A stretch of DNA of 56,687 nt from Thermoplasmatales archaeon UBA447 (GCA_002503205.1 DARE01000011.1:1247-57933); one strand, 5' to 3'; counted from the first letter of the stretch, positions 15,401-24,637 are shown. Numbers and translations are program-made. The notes: generated by a model from the letters alone, not told the origin.

Positions 15401-17605
15401 TTAAAGAGAGGCGTAATATGCCTCATCGTATGGCTCTGGTTTCAGCCCTTTCCTCTCCCTGATCTTTGCAACTATATCCTTCTGAAGTTCGGATGGCACT
15501 CTCTGGTATCCGTAGTTTTCAGAACTCCACAGAACCTTTCCGCCAGTAGCGCTCCTGATTGCTGAGGCAAAACCAAACATTCCGGAAACTGGGACCTTGG
15601 CAACTATAACAAGATCCTCACCATCCTGGTTCATCTCTTCAACGACGCCTCTTCTCTGCTGAATTTCGTTTGTCACTGAACCCATTATATCCTGTGGAAC
15701 GTTGATGAAAACCTTTTGCATAGGTTCCATGAGTACTCTCTTTGCCTGTGTCATGGCTCCATAGATTGAGTTCCTTCCTGCCGGGATCACCTGAGCGGGG
15801 CCTCTGTGTATACTGTCTTCGTGAAGTTTTGCGTCAACAAGTCTGGCCTTTATTCCAAAGACTTTCTCATTGGCCAGTGGCCCTCTGTTCATTACTTCAT
15901 TGAAAGACTCGATCAGAAGCTCCATGGTTTCATCAAGGTACTGGATTCCCTTTGTTACGTCGACCATTATGTTGTTTCCTTCGACAGCTATAAGACCCCT
16001 GGCCTCCTCTCTTGAAAGACCACTCTTTTCCAGGATATCTATAAGGGCCTTTTTGTCCTTGAATTTTGTTCCCTGAGGCACAGTACCCTCTTTGATTAGG
16101 GAGATCACTTCCTCAGAGAGAGGTTCAACTTCGAAGTAAAACCTGTTGTGCTTGTTTGGTGACTTTCCTTCAAAAGGCCCTCCCTTGTGGTCTATTGTTT
16201 CCCGGTATACTACAAGAGGCTCAGATGTCTGAACTTCAACCTTGTAATCGTTTTTGACTCTGTAAAGAGTGACTTCGAGATGCAGCTCACCCATTCCTGA
16301 AATTAGATGCTCGCCTGTCTCCTGATTTATTTCTACCTGAATTGAAGGATCTGCCTTTGATACACTTCTGAGGACGTCTATCAGCTTTGGAAGGTCAGCA
16401 GTATGTTTTGCCTCAATAGCAAGTGTAACCACTGGGTCAGTGTAATGCATCATTGGTTCAAAGGGTTCCATATCTGCATTGGATGAAACTGTAGAACCAG
16501 CAATAGCTGCCTTAAGGCCGACAACTGCTGCAATGTTTCCAGCGTCCATCTGATCCACGGAAATCCTATCAGGGCCCACCATCATGGCAAGCAGCTGAAC
16601 CTTGAATTTTGTATTCCCCTGTCCAGCTATGTAGAGTTCACTACCTTTCTTAATCGTACCGCTGAAAACACGGCCCACAGCAATTTCTCCTGCATGGGGA
16701 TCTATGATAATTTTTGTGATCATCATACTCACTGGACCATGGCTGTTGCACTCTGCCATGGCTTTCCCTATTGGTGATTCCGCATCTCCTCTCCATATCT
16801 GGGGTATTCTGTATTTCTGGGCCTCCTTGGGATTAGGAAGATGCCTGATAACCATGTTAAGAATGATTTTATGAAGCTGTGCCTTTTTGGCGAGCTCCTT
16901 CTGTTTGCCATCCCTTACAAGTTCGGCTATGTCTTTAAAAGTAACGCCGAATGTCTTCATTGCAGGTACAGAAATGGCCCAGTTGTTGTAAGCAGAGCCA
17001 AAAGCAACTCTTCCATCCTGAACATTTACCTGCCAATCCTGGCGGAACTCAGGCGGAGCGTACTTTGCAAGCAGCCTGTTTACGTCCATAATTATCTTCA
17101 GGAAACGCTTCTGCATTTCCTCTCCGTTCAGCTTAAGTTCATTTATAAGCCGATCCACCTTATTTATGAACAATACTGGCTTGACTCTTTCTCTGAGGGC
17201 CTGCCTTATAACAGTTTCAGTCTGTGGCATTACCCCTTCCACAGAATCGACCACGATGATACAGCCGTCAACTGCCCTCATTGCTCTTGTTACATCTCCA
17301 CCAAAATCAACGTGACCAGGAGTATCTATAAGGTTAATCAAATACTCCTTCCCATCAAGTTCATGAACCATTGAAGCCGTAGCAGCGTTAATTGTGATTC
17401 CTCTTGCCTGTTCCTGCTCATCGAAATCAAGCATTAACTGTTTTCCAGCCAGGTCCTCACTCATCATTCCTGCGCCAGCGATCAGGTTATCACTCAATGT
17501 TGTTTTTCCATGATCAATATGGGCAGCAATCCCCATATTCCTAATTCTGTCAGGCAATTCTATAAGTTTCATTGCCTTGGCGATATTGTCCTCTTTTCGA
17601 CCCAT
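15401..17605 (-). CDS. fusA: Translation elongation factor 2 (EF-2)
   Basis: Ribosomal translocase GTPase of the archaeal/eukaryal EF-2 type, 734 residues. G-domain motifs are AHIDHGKTTLSDNLIAGAG, DTPGHVDFGG and FINKVDRLINE. The C-terminal half includes GRNSIYGAMTQAKRVL and MQKVFINVPQDIMGSVT. The diphthamide-bearing loop (archaeal consensus DxxxHRGxxQ) appears as LHEDSIHRGPAQVIPAG, with the His to be modified in place. It is transcribed alone or with the threonine synthase-like gene. A TATA element at 17641-17650 and GGTG before the start support the ATG at 17605. Confidence 0.98.
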   Translation of the reverse strand: MGRKEDNIAKAMKLIELPDRIRNMGIAAHIDHGKTTLSDNLIAGAGMMSEDLAGKQLMLDFDEQEQARGITINAATASMVHELDGKEYLINLIDTPGHVDFGGDVTRAMRAVDGCIIVVDSVEGVMPQTETVIRQALRERVKPVLFINKVDRLINELKLNGEEMQKRFLKIIMDVNRLLAKYAPPEFRQDWQVNVQDGRVAFGSAYNNWAISVPAMKTFGVTFKDIAELVRDGKQKELAKKAQLHKIILNMVIRHLPNPKEAQKYRIPQIWRGDAESPIGKAMAECNSHGPVSMMITKIIIDPHAGEIAVGRVFSGTIKKGSELYIAGQGNTKFKVQLLAMMVGPDRISVDQMDAGNIAAVVGLKAAIAGSTVSSNADMEPFEPMMHYTDPVVTLAIEAKHTADLPKLIDVLRSVSKADPSIQVEINQETGEHLISGMGELHLEVTLYRVKNDYKVEVQTSEPLVVYRETIDHKGGPFEGKSPNKHNRFYFEVEPLSEEVISLIKEGTVPQGTKFKDKKALIDILEKSGLSREEARGLIAVEGNNIMVDVTKGIQYLDETMELLIESFNEVMNRGPLANEKVFGIKARLVDAKLHEDSIHRGPAQVIPAGRNSIYGAMTQAKRVLMEPMQKVFINVPQDIMGSVTNEIQQRRGVVEEMNQDGEDLVIVAKVPVSGMFGFASAIRSATGGKVLWSSENYGYQRVPSELQKDIVAKIRERKGLKPEPYDEAYYASL

Positions 17606-17640
17606 ATAACACCAACTTTATTTATCGGATATTGAACAGT

Positions 17641-17650
17641 CTTATATAAC
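17641..17650 (-). promoter_or_regulatory. TATA-like element for the EF-2 gene
   Basis: The coding strand reads GTTATATAAG. It is about 40 bases before the ATG at 17605, leaving a leader of roughly 15 bases that contains GGTG before the start codon. Confidence 0.5.
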
Positions 17651-17698
17651 AATAATTACATCCATTCCTGTAATCATTTTTCGCTAATCCTAATTGTA

Positions 17699-19240
17699 CT
17701 AAGCATCAAAATCGGTATCATGCCTTCCTTTGTTCTCAATCCTGAATACCTGATTACTGATTGGTACCTCATAATTGAGTGAAACGTTGGTACTTATCCA
17801 TACGAACGGTAGAGTTACGCCCCATACAAGAAGTGCGAAAAGGAGCTGCTCAGTTGAACCAAACGGCCTATAAACAACATCGAGAGCTATTGCTGTTATG
17901 TAGAACACAATTATTGCCAGTGTGGTGAACATCATAGTAATAAATTGCAGATATAATCTCCCTGCCTTTTCGGACAGTGACTTGAAAACAAGGCCTGCGA
18001 ATATTCCGCCAAAAATTGAGGACGATGACATGGCTATGAATCCCGTGATTGAAAAGGCTGCATCATCTGTCAATGGTGGATAGTACCAAAGAAACATGAG
18101 TATTGAAGAAATTAGAATAAGAGAATAAATTGCGGGCTTTTTCAGGGATATGGACCTTCCTATAAAACTCCAGAACCCGTAAAAGGCAAGTATCCCATAG
18201 AGAAACATTGAGATATTTATAAAAGCGAGTACAGGAAGAGACCTCTCAAAGCCAAAATATACCGCATATAAACTCAATACGGGAATCAGAACTATCAGAG
18301 TTACTGTCAAATAGATGAATTTCTCTGTGGACGGGAATTTCCATACCTTATCCAGAAATAAAAGACGCTTTCCCTTGATAAAGTAAAGAGCAAGAAATAC
18401 ATTTGTCATTGCAACCAGGAAAATACTAAGTGAGATCAGAGGGATAACTGCACTCAGGAGAAGTGTCGCCACAATTGAAGGAAATGCCGCTGTTATACCT
18501 TCGCACTGGCATGAAAGGGCCGTGAGTGCACTGTTTGCAGACCTGCTGAAATTGCTTAAAGAAGATGAGCCTGGAATTTTTGAAAGCCGGAATATTAGAA
18601 GATAGTTTTCAGTCAGCACCGCTGCAAGTGCTGAGAAAAGTACGATGATTGGCAGGCTCACAGTTACAACCATATAGTGACCATAGAATATTATTCCATT
18701 GTAAAATAGAAATGGTACACCCAGTGGGTTTTCATCATCATATATGGAGCCAACTAGTAGGGCGAATTCATTCGGATTTATATAGAACCTTACAGCACCT
18801 CCAATGAGGAACATAATTAAGACTGCTATGATGAATATTCCAGTTCTTCTGAAACCGTGAGGGAAGCCATCTGAGATTGATACATACATCAAATAGAGCA
18901 ATATTACCGAAACAACTGGAAAAACAAGCAGCGAGAAATTGCTGGAGATAATAAGTGCTATTCCAATGTACCCTACCATCAGAATGCCTGTAAGGTAAGC
19001 GAGAATTACCGGGTGTTTCCTATTGATGAACATAATGGCTATTAGCAAGAAAAAAGCTATAATGAATGGTTGATAGGTGCTTCCTACAAGTATTGGATCA
19101 GTATAAATCCGTGAATCAGCTCCGCCGAGTATGTACATCAGATAGATGGCAAACAGAGAGAGAAAACCATAAGTTAATCCTTTCAAAAGTTTTGGTCTGT
19201 AAGCAAGCTGGGATGCCTCATTATACTGTGTCTTGGCCAT
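17699..19240 (-). CDS. Multi-pass membrane protein of unknown function
   Basis: A 513-residue protein that I do not recognise. It has roughly 12 to 14 hydrophobic segments, starting near residues 22-40, 57-73, 77-98 and 102-121, with a short soluble N-terminus and a charged C-terminal tail. The most distinctive stretch is ALSCQCEGITAAFPSIVATL (Cys244 and Cys246) just before a membrane segment. The CxCEG arrangement looks functional, perhaps metal or thiol chemistry, but this is inference. It sits between EF-2 and S10 on the same strand with its own AT-rich upstream region, so it need not be part of the translation operon. Confidence 0.75.
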   Translation of the reverse strand: MAKTQYNEASQLAYRPKLLKGLTYGFLSLFAIYLMYILGGADSRIYTDPILVGSTYQPFIIAFFLLIAIMFINRKHPVILAYLTGILMVGYIGIALIISSNFSLLVFPVVSVILLYLMYVSISDGFPHGFRRTGIFIIAVLIMFLIGGAVRFYINPNEFALLVGSIYDDENPLGVPFLFYNGIIFYGHYMVVTVSLPIIVLFSALAAVLTENYLLIFRLSKIPGSSSLSNFSRSANSALTALSCQCEGITAAFPSIVATLLLSAVIPLISLSIFLVAMTNVFLALYFIKGKRLLFLDKVWKFPSTEKFIYLTVTLIVLIPVLSLYAVYFGFERSLPVLAFINISMFLYGILAFYGFWSFIGRSISLKKPAIYSLILISSILMFLWYYPPLTDDAAFSITGFIAMSSSSIFGGIFAGLVFKSLSEKAGRLYLQFITMMFTTLAIIVFYITAIALDVVYRPFGSTEQLLFALLVWGVTLPFVWISTNVSLNYEVPISNQVFRIENKGRHDTDFDA

Positions 19241-19337
19241 TCAATCTTATTTGAACATTATAGCCAGCTAATATTTATCAATTCCCAACAAGGAAGAAAA
19301 AAAGAAGTATTTTAATTTGGAAAAATAGAAAATTATC

Positions 19338-19652
19338 TCAAGACTTTATCTGTATCTCTATCTGTACGCCGTCTGGAATTGGTATCCTCATCAGTTGCCT
19401 GAGAGTTCTTTCGTCAGCGTCAACATCAATCAGGCGCTTGTGTACCCTCATTTCCCATCTATCCCATGTTGGCGAGCCCTCCCCGTCAGGGCTTTTCCTG
19501 ACAGGAACAACCAACCTTTTTGTGGGAAGTGGGACAGGGCCATGAAGCTCGACTCCAGTTCTTGATGCTATTTCCTTTATTTCGTGGCAGACTACATCCA
19601 CCACTTTGTGCTCTGCACCGCTCAGAGATATTCTGGCCCTATATGACGCCAT
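19338..19652 (-). CDS. rpsJ: 30S ribosomal protein S10 (uS10)
   Basis: Ribosomal protein of the 30S head. The sequence runs ASYRARISLSGAEHKVVDVV, then GPVPLPTKRLVVPVRKSPDG and RWEMRVHKRLIDVDADERTL, ending in the archaeal EIQIKS. The start at ATG 19652 is chosen because AGGTGA, a good Shine-Dalgarno sequence, ends a few bases upstream and overlaps the EF-1alpha stop region; a GTG within that motif would only add three residues. Adjacency after EF-1alpha is the classical archaeal arrangement. Confidence 0.97.
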   Translation of the reverse strand: MASYRARISLSGAEHKVVDVVCHEIKEIASRTGVELHGPVPLPTKRLVVPVRKSPDGEGSPTWDRWEMRVHKRLIDVDADERTLRQLMRIPIPDGVQIEIQIKS

Positions 19653-19662
19653 AAAGTTCACC

Positions 19663-20937
19663 TTATTTTGTTTCTATTTCTATACACTGTCCGGCTGCTA
19701 CAGTCTGACCCATGTCTCTGATGGCGAACCTGCCCAGCTGAGGAATGTCAGATACCTTCTCTATGACGAGTGGGCGATCTGGAACTACCTTTACAATGGC
19801 GATATCTCCTGTCTTGATGAAATCAGGCTTGTCCTTGAGTGTTGTTCCATCCTTTGGATTCAGGGTTCTGAGTATCTCTTCGAACCTGCAGGCTACCTGA
19901 GTTGTGTGTATGTGGAATACTGGCTTGTAACCGTTTGCTATTACACTTGGATGGTTAAGTACTACTACCTGAGCAGTAAACGCCTTGGCCACTGTTGGTG
20001 GTGCACTTGCAGGGCCACAAACGTCTCCTCTCTTGATATCATTCTTGGCTATACCCCTTACGTTGAAACCAACATTGTCTCCTGGTTCTGCCTGGGGCAT
20101 GTTCTCGTGATGCATTTCGATTGACTTAACTTCCCCCTGCTTGTCTGCTGGAAGAAATACAACCTTATCACCGACTTTCAAGACACCCGTCTCAATTCTG
20201 CCAACAGGAACAGTTCCAATACCCGTGATGGAGTACACGTCCTGAATTGGAAGTCTGAGTGGTTTGTTGGTGGCTTTCTCTGGTGGTTTGAGAGCGTCAA
20301 GAGCCTCAAGTAGAGTTGGTCCACTGTACCACTTTAGATTGTCTGACTTCTTTGTAATGTTATCTCCCTTGTACCCACTGATGGGTATAATTGGTATATT
20401 TTTGTACCCAATTGATTTTAGAAGTGTTTCTATGTCCTTCTTTACAGCCTCGTATCTTGCCTGGCTGTAGGGAGGCTGAGTTGCATCCATCTTGTTTACA
20501 AGAACTATGAGCTGCTGGACACCGAGTGTTCTCGCTAGGAAAGCATGTTCTCTGGTCTGAGCCATTACACCCTCTCCATCTCTGGAGGACACAACAAGCA
20601 TTGCAGCATCCGCCTGGCTGGTACCAGTAATCATGTTTTTGACGAAGTCTCTGTGACCAGGCGCATCTATCAGAGTAAAGTAATATTTGTCGGTCTCGAA
20701 CTTCCTGTGTGAAAGATCTATAGTAACTCCTCTCTCCCTCTCTTCTTTGTATCTGTCCATAACCCAGGCAAATTCGAAAGTTGCCTTTCCCTTCTCCTCT
20801 GATTGCTTCTTGAACTCCTCTATAATATGTGCTGGAATTTCTCCATGCTCAAAAAGGAGCCTTCCTACCAGTGTAGATTTTCCATGATCTACGTGTCCGA
20901 TCGTAACCAGATTAACATGTGGTTTCTGTGTTGCCAT
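19663..20937 (-). CDS. tuf: Translation elongation factor 1-alpha
   Basis: GTPase that delivers aminoacyl-tRNA to the ribosome, 424 residues. G-domain motifs are GHVDHGKSTLVGRLLF, DAPGHRDFVKNMITG and VLVNKMDATQPPYS, followed by the two beta-barrel domains with FNVRGIAKNDIKRGDV and the C-terminal AAGQCIEIETK. It is upstream of S10 on the same strand; the S10 ribosome binding site overlaps its stop codon. Its own start is preceded by AGGTGA at 20945-20950. Confidence 0.98.
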   Translation of the reverse strand: MATQKPHVNLVTIGHVDHGKSTLVGRLLFEHGEIPAHIIEEFKKQSEEKGKATFEFAWVMDRYKEERERGVTIDLSHRKFETDKYYFTLIDAPGHRDFVKNMITGTSQADAAMLVVSSRDGEGVMAQTREHAFLARTLGVQQLIVLVNKMDATQPPYSQARYEAVKKDIETLLKSIGYKNIPIIPISGYKGDNITKKSDNLKWYSGPTLLEALDALKPPEKATNKPLRLPIQDVYSITGIGTVPVGRIETGVLKVGDKVVFLPADKQGEVKSIEMHHENMPQAEPGDNVGFNVRGIAKNDIKRGDVCGPASAPPTVAKAFTAQVVVLNHPSVIANGYKPVFHIHTTQVACRFEEILRTLNPKDGTTLKDKPDFIKTGDIAIVKVVPDRPLVIEKVSDIPQLGRFAIRDMGQTVAAGQCIEIETK

Positions 20938-20944
20938 CTGCTTT

Positions 20945-20983
20945 TCACCTAATTTACTATACCGTATCTTTATAGCTTATAAG
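20945..20983 (-). promoter_or_regulatory. Promoter and ribosome binding site of EF-1alpha-S10
   Basis: Coding-strand AGGTGA (20945-20950) lies seven bases before the EF-1alpha ATG. TATA-like sequences TTATAAGC and CTATAAAGA occupy 20967-20983. The leader would be short, and this is a led rather than leaderless gene, as expected for a highly expressed message. Confidence 0.5.
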
Positions 20984-21128
20984 GGACTTTTGGTGAGATC
21001 CCTACGCTTGTTCGACAATGCCTAAGTAAATAAATACATTTGTATGAAGAAAGACCATTTAACTTTGTTGAACAGTTTCAAGCGGCTTTGTGAGTCAAAT
21101 ATTAAATAGCGTAAATCTATAACTTGAT

Positions 21129-21221
21129 ATGAACGTTGAAACTGCCATTAAAGCCGGCGTTGCTATATCTCTTGCATTAACGTCCTTGTTCGGCTATTTT
21201 GTTCTCATTAAGCCATTCTAA
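21129..21221 (+). CDS. Putative 30-residue membrane protein
   Basis: An ATG opens MNVETAIKAGVAISLALTSL and continues FGYFVLIKPF before TAA. The product is a single hydrophobic helix (about residues 9-27) with a small polar N-terminus. An AT-rich TATA-like element (AATATTAAAT, about 21098-21107) lies at leaderless spacing, and a perfect 8-base hairpin spans the stop codon. I do not recognise a family. It lies in a 376-base gap between the divergent EF-1alpha and isomerase genes and could be a small subunit of a membrane complex or a chance frame; composition and signals favour a gene. Confidence 0.4.
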   Translation: MNVETAIKAGVAISLALTSLFGYFVLIKPF

Positions 21222-21235
21222 TCTTTTATTAGAAT
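21215..21235 (+). terminator. Hairpin followed by T-rich sequence
   Basis: ATTCTAAT (21215-21222) and ATTAGAAT (21228-21235) form a perfect 8-base stem with loop CTTTT. The stem includes the stop codon of the small frame ending at 21221. TTCATTTTTTATTT follows. It may end the short upstream transcript. Confidence 0.4.
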
Positions 21236-21313
21236 AGCTTCATTTTTTATTTGTGCTTTATTGGCGAGCTCAAAAATATGTAAGATTTCTATATTGTAAT
21301 ATAATACCATTAA

Positions 21314-22234
21314 ATGGAATTCCTTGACCAGATTAGATCATTTCCAGAGCAAATAATGAGCAGGAACTTTTTCCATATTGACAGAGATTTCAACAATATT
21401 GTAATTTCAGGAATGGGGGGCTCAGGTATAGTTGGTAGAATATTCTCCGAGCTCTATGGGATGTGCCCTGTCCAAGTTGTTTCTGACTATGAAATACCCC
21501 ACTATGTTAACGCTAAAACCTTGTTCATTGCAATAAGTTATTCCGGAAATACTGAGGAAACTTTGGCAACAGTCAAACAGGCCAGGGAAAAGGGAGCACA
21601 GATCAAAGTCATAACTTCAGGAGGGGAACTTAGCAAATTAGGATACGAAACGGTGAAAGTACCTTCCGGAATGCAACCTAGAAATGCACTTGGCTATATG
21701 CTCTCCCCATTATTGAATTCCCTCATGAAAATTGAGCAGTCTGAAATTGACGGAGCACATGAGGTCCTTCAAACAATTGAAAGAGAAAGTTCGAAATTGA
21801 AGCAAATGGCTGAAGAGATATGTTCCGTGGGTCTAGTTCCATGGATCGTTGGATATGAACCATATGTCTCCACCGCATACAGGTGGAAGACACAATTCAA
21901 TGAGAATGGTAAGATTCTTGCTATAAACAGTACAATTCCCGAGTTAAACCATAATGAAACCATGCCTCTGAAACTAAGTTATGGCAGGGAAAGATTCTAC
22001 TTCATTTCACTTGGAAACCCGAGCCTTGAAAGGACAGGAAAAAGATTGAGAATAACATCTGATCTGACAGGAATCAAATTCAACAATGTTAAAGAATACG
22101 GTTCTACAATGTTGCAAAAGGTTCTCAGCATGATTCACTCAGGAGACTACATCTCATACTATGTTGCAAAGATTCGTGGCCTTGACCCAATGGATGTCTC
22201 TTTGATAGAGGAACTCAAGAGTAGACTTTCTTGA
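21314..22234 (+). CDS. Bifunctional phosphoglucose/phosphomannose isomerase
   Basis: SIS-domain sugar isomerase interconverting glucose-6-phosphate and fructose-6-phosphate, and mannose-6-phosphate with fructose-6-phosphate. The first SIS domain carries NIVISGMGGSGIVGRIFSEL and FIAISYSGNTEETL. The C-terminal half has WIVGYEPYVSTAYRWKTQ and the catalytic region STIPELNHNETM. The 306 residues match the family known from Thermoplasma and crenarchaea. It supplies hexose phosphates in the direction opened by the FBP aldolase/phosphatase encoded near 30.3 kb. Its last 20 bases overlap the convergent NFACT gene. Confidence 0.93.
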   Translation: MEFLDQIRSFPEQIMSRNFFHIDRDFNNIVISGMGGSGIVGRIFSELYGMCPVQVVSDYEIPHYVNAKTLFIAISYSGNTEETLATVKQAREKGAQIKVITSGGELSKLGYETVKVPSGMQPRNALGYMLSPLLNSLMKIEQSEIDGAHEVLQTIERESSKLKQMAEEICSVGLVPWIVGYEPYVSTAYRWKTQFNENGKILAINSTIPELNHNETMPLKLSYGRERFYFISLGNPSLERTGKRLRITSDLTGIKFNNVKEYGSTMLQKVLSMIHSGDYISYYVAKIRGLDPMDVSLIEELKSRLS

Positions 22235-24056
22235 ACTCCTCTATGACACTTCCACCAGGAGGAAGAACAGACTCAAGTTCCTCTTTCGGAATGCTTAGAA
22301 GTTTGGAAAGTTCAGCCACAGTGTCAAGCCTCTTCGTCTTTCCAGGGGTTATCCTGAAAAATCCTTCATGGCTTTCCCAATTCCCTTCAGCTGGTCGGAT
22401 TATTGCCCTTTCTGAACCCTTAAATTCCTCCTTTCCAACTTCCAGCTCCATATTTAAATTAAAAAGATAGTTGCGTTTACCTCTGACTATCCAAGATCCT
22501 GTGGATACGAATTCTCCTGACTCCGGTGTTTTGCTTACCTGTGATGGCAGCACCCAGTATGCTGAACCACTTCTCAATCCGGCAGACCATGCTCTTGAAA
22601 AAGACACAGCAAATGCGCACGCTTCTCTGATGGTATTTTCTGATGGCACAGTATCGCCATCTACCTTGATTATTGTACTAGGAGCACCGTAAACATCAGC
22701 GTGAACATAAAGATCCTTTTCCTTGAGGTGTTTCTTAACAATTTTTTCATTACTTTTTGCATCTCTCCCGGAAATAACGAGAAACCCCTCACTGGAACGA
22801 AACCAGTGATAAACCTCATACCATTCCTTTGGCCTGACTTTCTGCTTTTGTTTTGGTTTCTTATCTGCTTCTTTCCTGGATGACTCTATTGCCCTTATTG
22901 CTCCCTCAATCTTTCCTTTATAGGTCTTTGAATCCTGGAAGAGATCATTCATGTTCTGCCCGGCAGTTTTCCTGAAGTCAAGCTCGAACTCTGTTTCTCC
23001 TATTGAAACTTTAAAATGTTTTGTCGCAGTGTTGACTTCAGTTATGTTGATACCGTCCATAACAATCGGAAGAGATAGATTTTCATTCGCTTTCCTCCTG
23101 ATAAATAGAATTATTTTATCAAGAGCGGAAAGATTTGAGCGCATAACTTCACCTTGACTTCTAGATCTTTCTGATCTTTTCTGGAATTCTTCTATGCTCT
23201 TTTCCATGGATTTGATTCTTCTTGAAACTGATGATTCTAACTTTTCTTCATCTATGCTGTGCTCTTTCAGGAAACTTACCATTGCATCATTGAATTCTAC
23301 TATCTCCCTTGGTTTCGACTCAATATGTCGCATCATTACTGGAGTCAACAGAAGAGGACTTTCATATTCATAGGCAACATTGTTTGTAGATTCATCAAGG
23401 CATTCCCTGAGAACATTTCTCAGACTTTCCATAGAAGATGGGTCGTATACCATGGAATCCTTGGGAAGTCCGGCCCTGAAAACTACCTCTTCAGCGAGTT
23501 CACCTCCCAGGTTAAGTCTTGTGGCAAGTGTCTGAACCAATCCTCCTTTACTTCGTGATAATATTTCTGAAAGATTATCGTTTCCAAGTGAAAGTGGATC
23601 AACGGATGATGGAGGAATATAAGGTTCCCCCTTTATCACCTTCCTGTTCTTCCATTCTCTTGGATAAAGGGCGAAATCTATCTTTCCGTCCTGGGTCAAA
23701 ACAAGGTTTCCGTCCCTGAACATCTCGAATATCAATTCCTGGCCGAATGATAGCTCAAGAATAACTATTCTGTCGAAATTTGGTTGGCGTATCCCAACTA
23801 TTCGTCTTTCGGAAACCTGTTTCCGGAGCATCATGGCGAGAGATGAAGCTTCACTGGGCCTCTCTGCATCAAGGAAGAAAATTCCTTTCTTTAGATCGAC
23901 ATATAGGAATCGATGGTCTTTATTTTCCCCAGATATCTGGAAAACGAATTTGCCAGAGCCAAGGTCATAAACCTTTTTCAGAAATGCACCTTTTAGATCC
24001 TTCTCGTAGATTTTTATAAAGGCGTAGATATCAAGAGATGACTGTCTGGTGTCCAA
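22215..24056 (-). CDS. NFACT-family ribosome quality-control protein (RqcH/Rqc2 homologue)
   Basis: Homologue of RqcH/Rqc2/NEMF, which binds stalled large ribosomal subunits and recruits tRNA to add C-terminal tails. Regions in order are the NFACT-N domain (FQISGENKDHRFLYVDLKKG, MMLRKQVSERRIVGIRQPNF), HhH-like and coiled-coil middle (RRIKSMEKSIEEFQKRSERS), and the NFACT-R/DUF814 domain (YHWFRSSEGFLVISGRDAKS, LYVHADVYGAPSTI). The 613 residues lack the extended C-terminal NFACT-C domain of eukaryal Rqc2, as in other archaea. The start at 24056 gives the conserved N-terminus. It converges with the isomerase gene. Confidence 0.9.
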   Translation of the reverse strand: MDTRQSSLDIYAFIKIYEKDLKGAFLKKVYDLGSGKFVFQISGENKDHRFLYVDLKKGIFFLDAERPSEASSLAMMLRKQVSERRIVGIRQPNFDRIVILELSFGQELIFEMFRDGNLVLTQDGKIDFALYPREWKNRKVIKGEPYIPPSSVDPLSLGNDNLSEILSRSKGGLVQTLATRLNLGGELAEEVVFRAGLPKDSMVYDPSSMESLRNVLRECLDESTNNVAYEYESPLLLTPVMMRHIESKPREIVEFNDAMVSFLKEHSIDEEKLESSVSRRIKSMEKSIEEFQKRSERSRSQGEVMRSNLSALDKIILFIRRKANENLSLPIVMDGINITEVNTATKHFKVSIGETEFELDFRKTAGQNMNDLFQDSKTYKGKIEGAIRAIESSRKEADKKPKQKQKVRPKEWYEVYHWFRSSEGFLVISGRDAKSNEKIVKKHLKEKDLYVHADVYGAPSTIIKVDGDTVPSENTIREACAFAVSFSRAWSAGLRSGSAYWVLPSQVSKTPESGEFVSTGSWIVRGKRNYLFNLNMELEVGKEEFKGSERAIIRPAEGNWESHEGFFRITPGKTKRLDTVAELSKLLSIPKEELESVLPPGGSVIEEFKKVYS

Positions 24057-24160
24057 TGGGGTAAAATCTATACAGATATAATAAGTAAATGCTAGAATGT
24101 CCTTTTATCTAATTGCCGTATATGAGTTTGGGAAAACATTTAAGAATGCAAGTGATAGGT

Positions 24161-24169
24161 AGGAGGAGA
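24161..24169 (+). promoter_or_regulatory. Strong Shine-Dalgarno of the CoxG-like gene
   Basis: AGGAGGAGA ends five bases before the ATG at 24175, one of the best matches to the 16S 3' end in the window. A TATA-like CATTTAAGA lies about 20 bases further upstream. Confidence 0.55.
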
Positions 24170-24174
24170 TAGTT

Positions 24175-24612
24175 ATGGATTTCAATGGGACTTTTGAGGT
24201 TAAGGCACCGATATCGGAGGTTTACAATTTTATTATGGACGCGAAAAAGCTCTCCTCATGCATACCTGATCTTAAGGAACTGTCTGTTGTAGGCCCTGAA
24301 GAATTCAATATTGTGGTTCGAGCGGGCGTAGCCTTCATCAAAGGAGATTTCAAAATTAATATGAAAGTGGTAGAAAAGAACGAACCAACACACGCAAAAA
24401 TTAAGGGAAGCGGTCAGGGCCTCGGTGGAACACTGGACCTTGAAGCAAATCTTGACATGAAGGAGGCAAATGGCGGTACTTTAATGGACTGGAAAGCCGA
24501 TGCAAAGGTTGGGGGTAAAATTGCCTCTGTCGGCCAGAGGATGATAGGTAGACAGGCTGAAAAAATCATAAATGAGCTCTTTGAGGGCATAAAGAATAAT
24601 CTCTCTAAGTGA
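24175..24612 (+). CDS. CoxG/SRPBCC-family protein
   Basis: Member of the START-like SRPBCC fold related to carbon monoxide dehydrogenase subunit G. Recognisable are FNGTFEVKAPISEVYNFIMD, CIPDLKELSVVG and the glycine-rich GSGQGLGGTLDLEANLDM. The 145 residues form one domain without the C-terminal membrane helix seen in some CoxG. No molybdenum hydroxylase subunits lie nearby, so a CO dehydrogenase role is not supported. In Thermoplasmatales and Sulfolobales such proteins are often free-standing. It heads a three-gene plus-strand set with a hydrolase-like protein and a thioesterase. Confidence 0.85.
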   Translation: MDFNGTFEVKAPISEVYNFIMDAKKLSSCIPDLKELSVVGPEEFNIVVRAGVAFIKGDFKINMKVVEKNEPTHAKIKGSGQGLGGTLDLEANLDMKEANGGTLMDWKADAKVGGKIASVGQRMIGRQAEKIINELFEGIKNNLSK

Positions 24613-24637
24613 GAAAATCTATCCTGAGGCTCTTCTC

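Noticed and set aside
21001..21050. Short inverted repeats (TTGTTCGACAA, ATACA-TT-TGTAT) upstream of the small membrane gene.
   Set aside because: They are short and common in AT-rich DNA. Without conservation data they cannot be called operators.
24175..24612. CO dehydrogenase subunit G proper.
   Set aside because: No CoxL, CoxM or CoxS genes are nearby, and the protein lacks the C-terminal membrane helix; only the fold family is supported.
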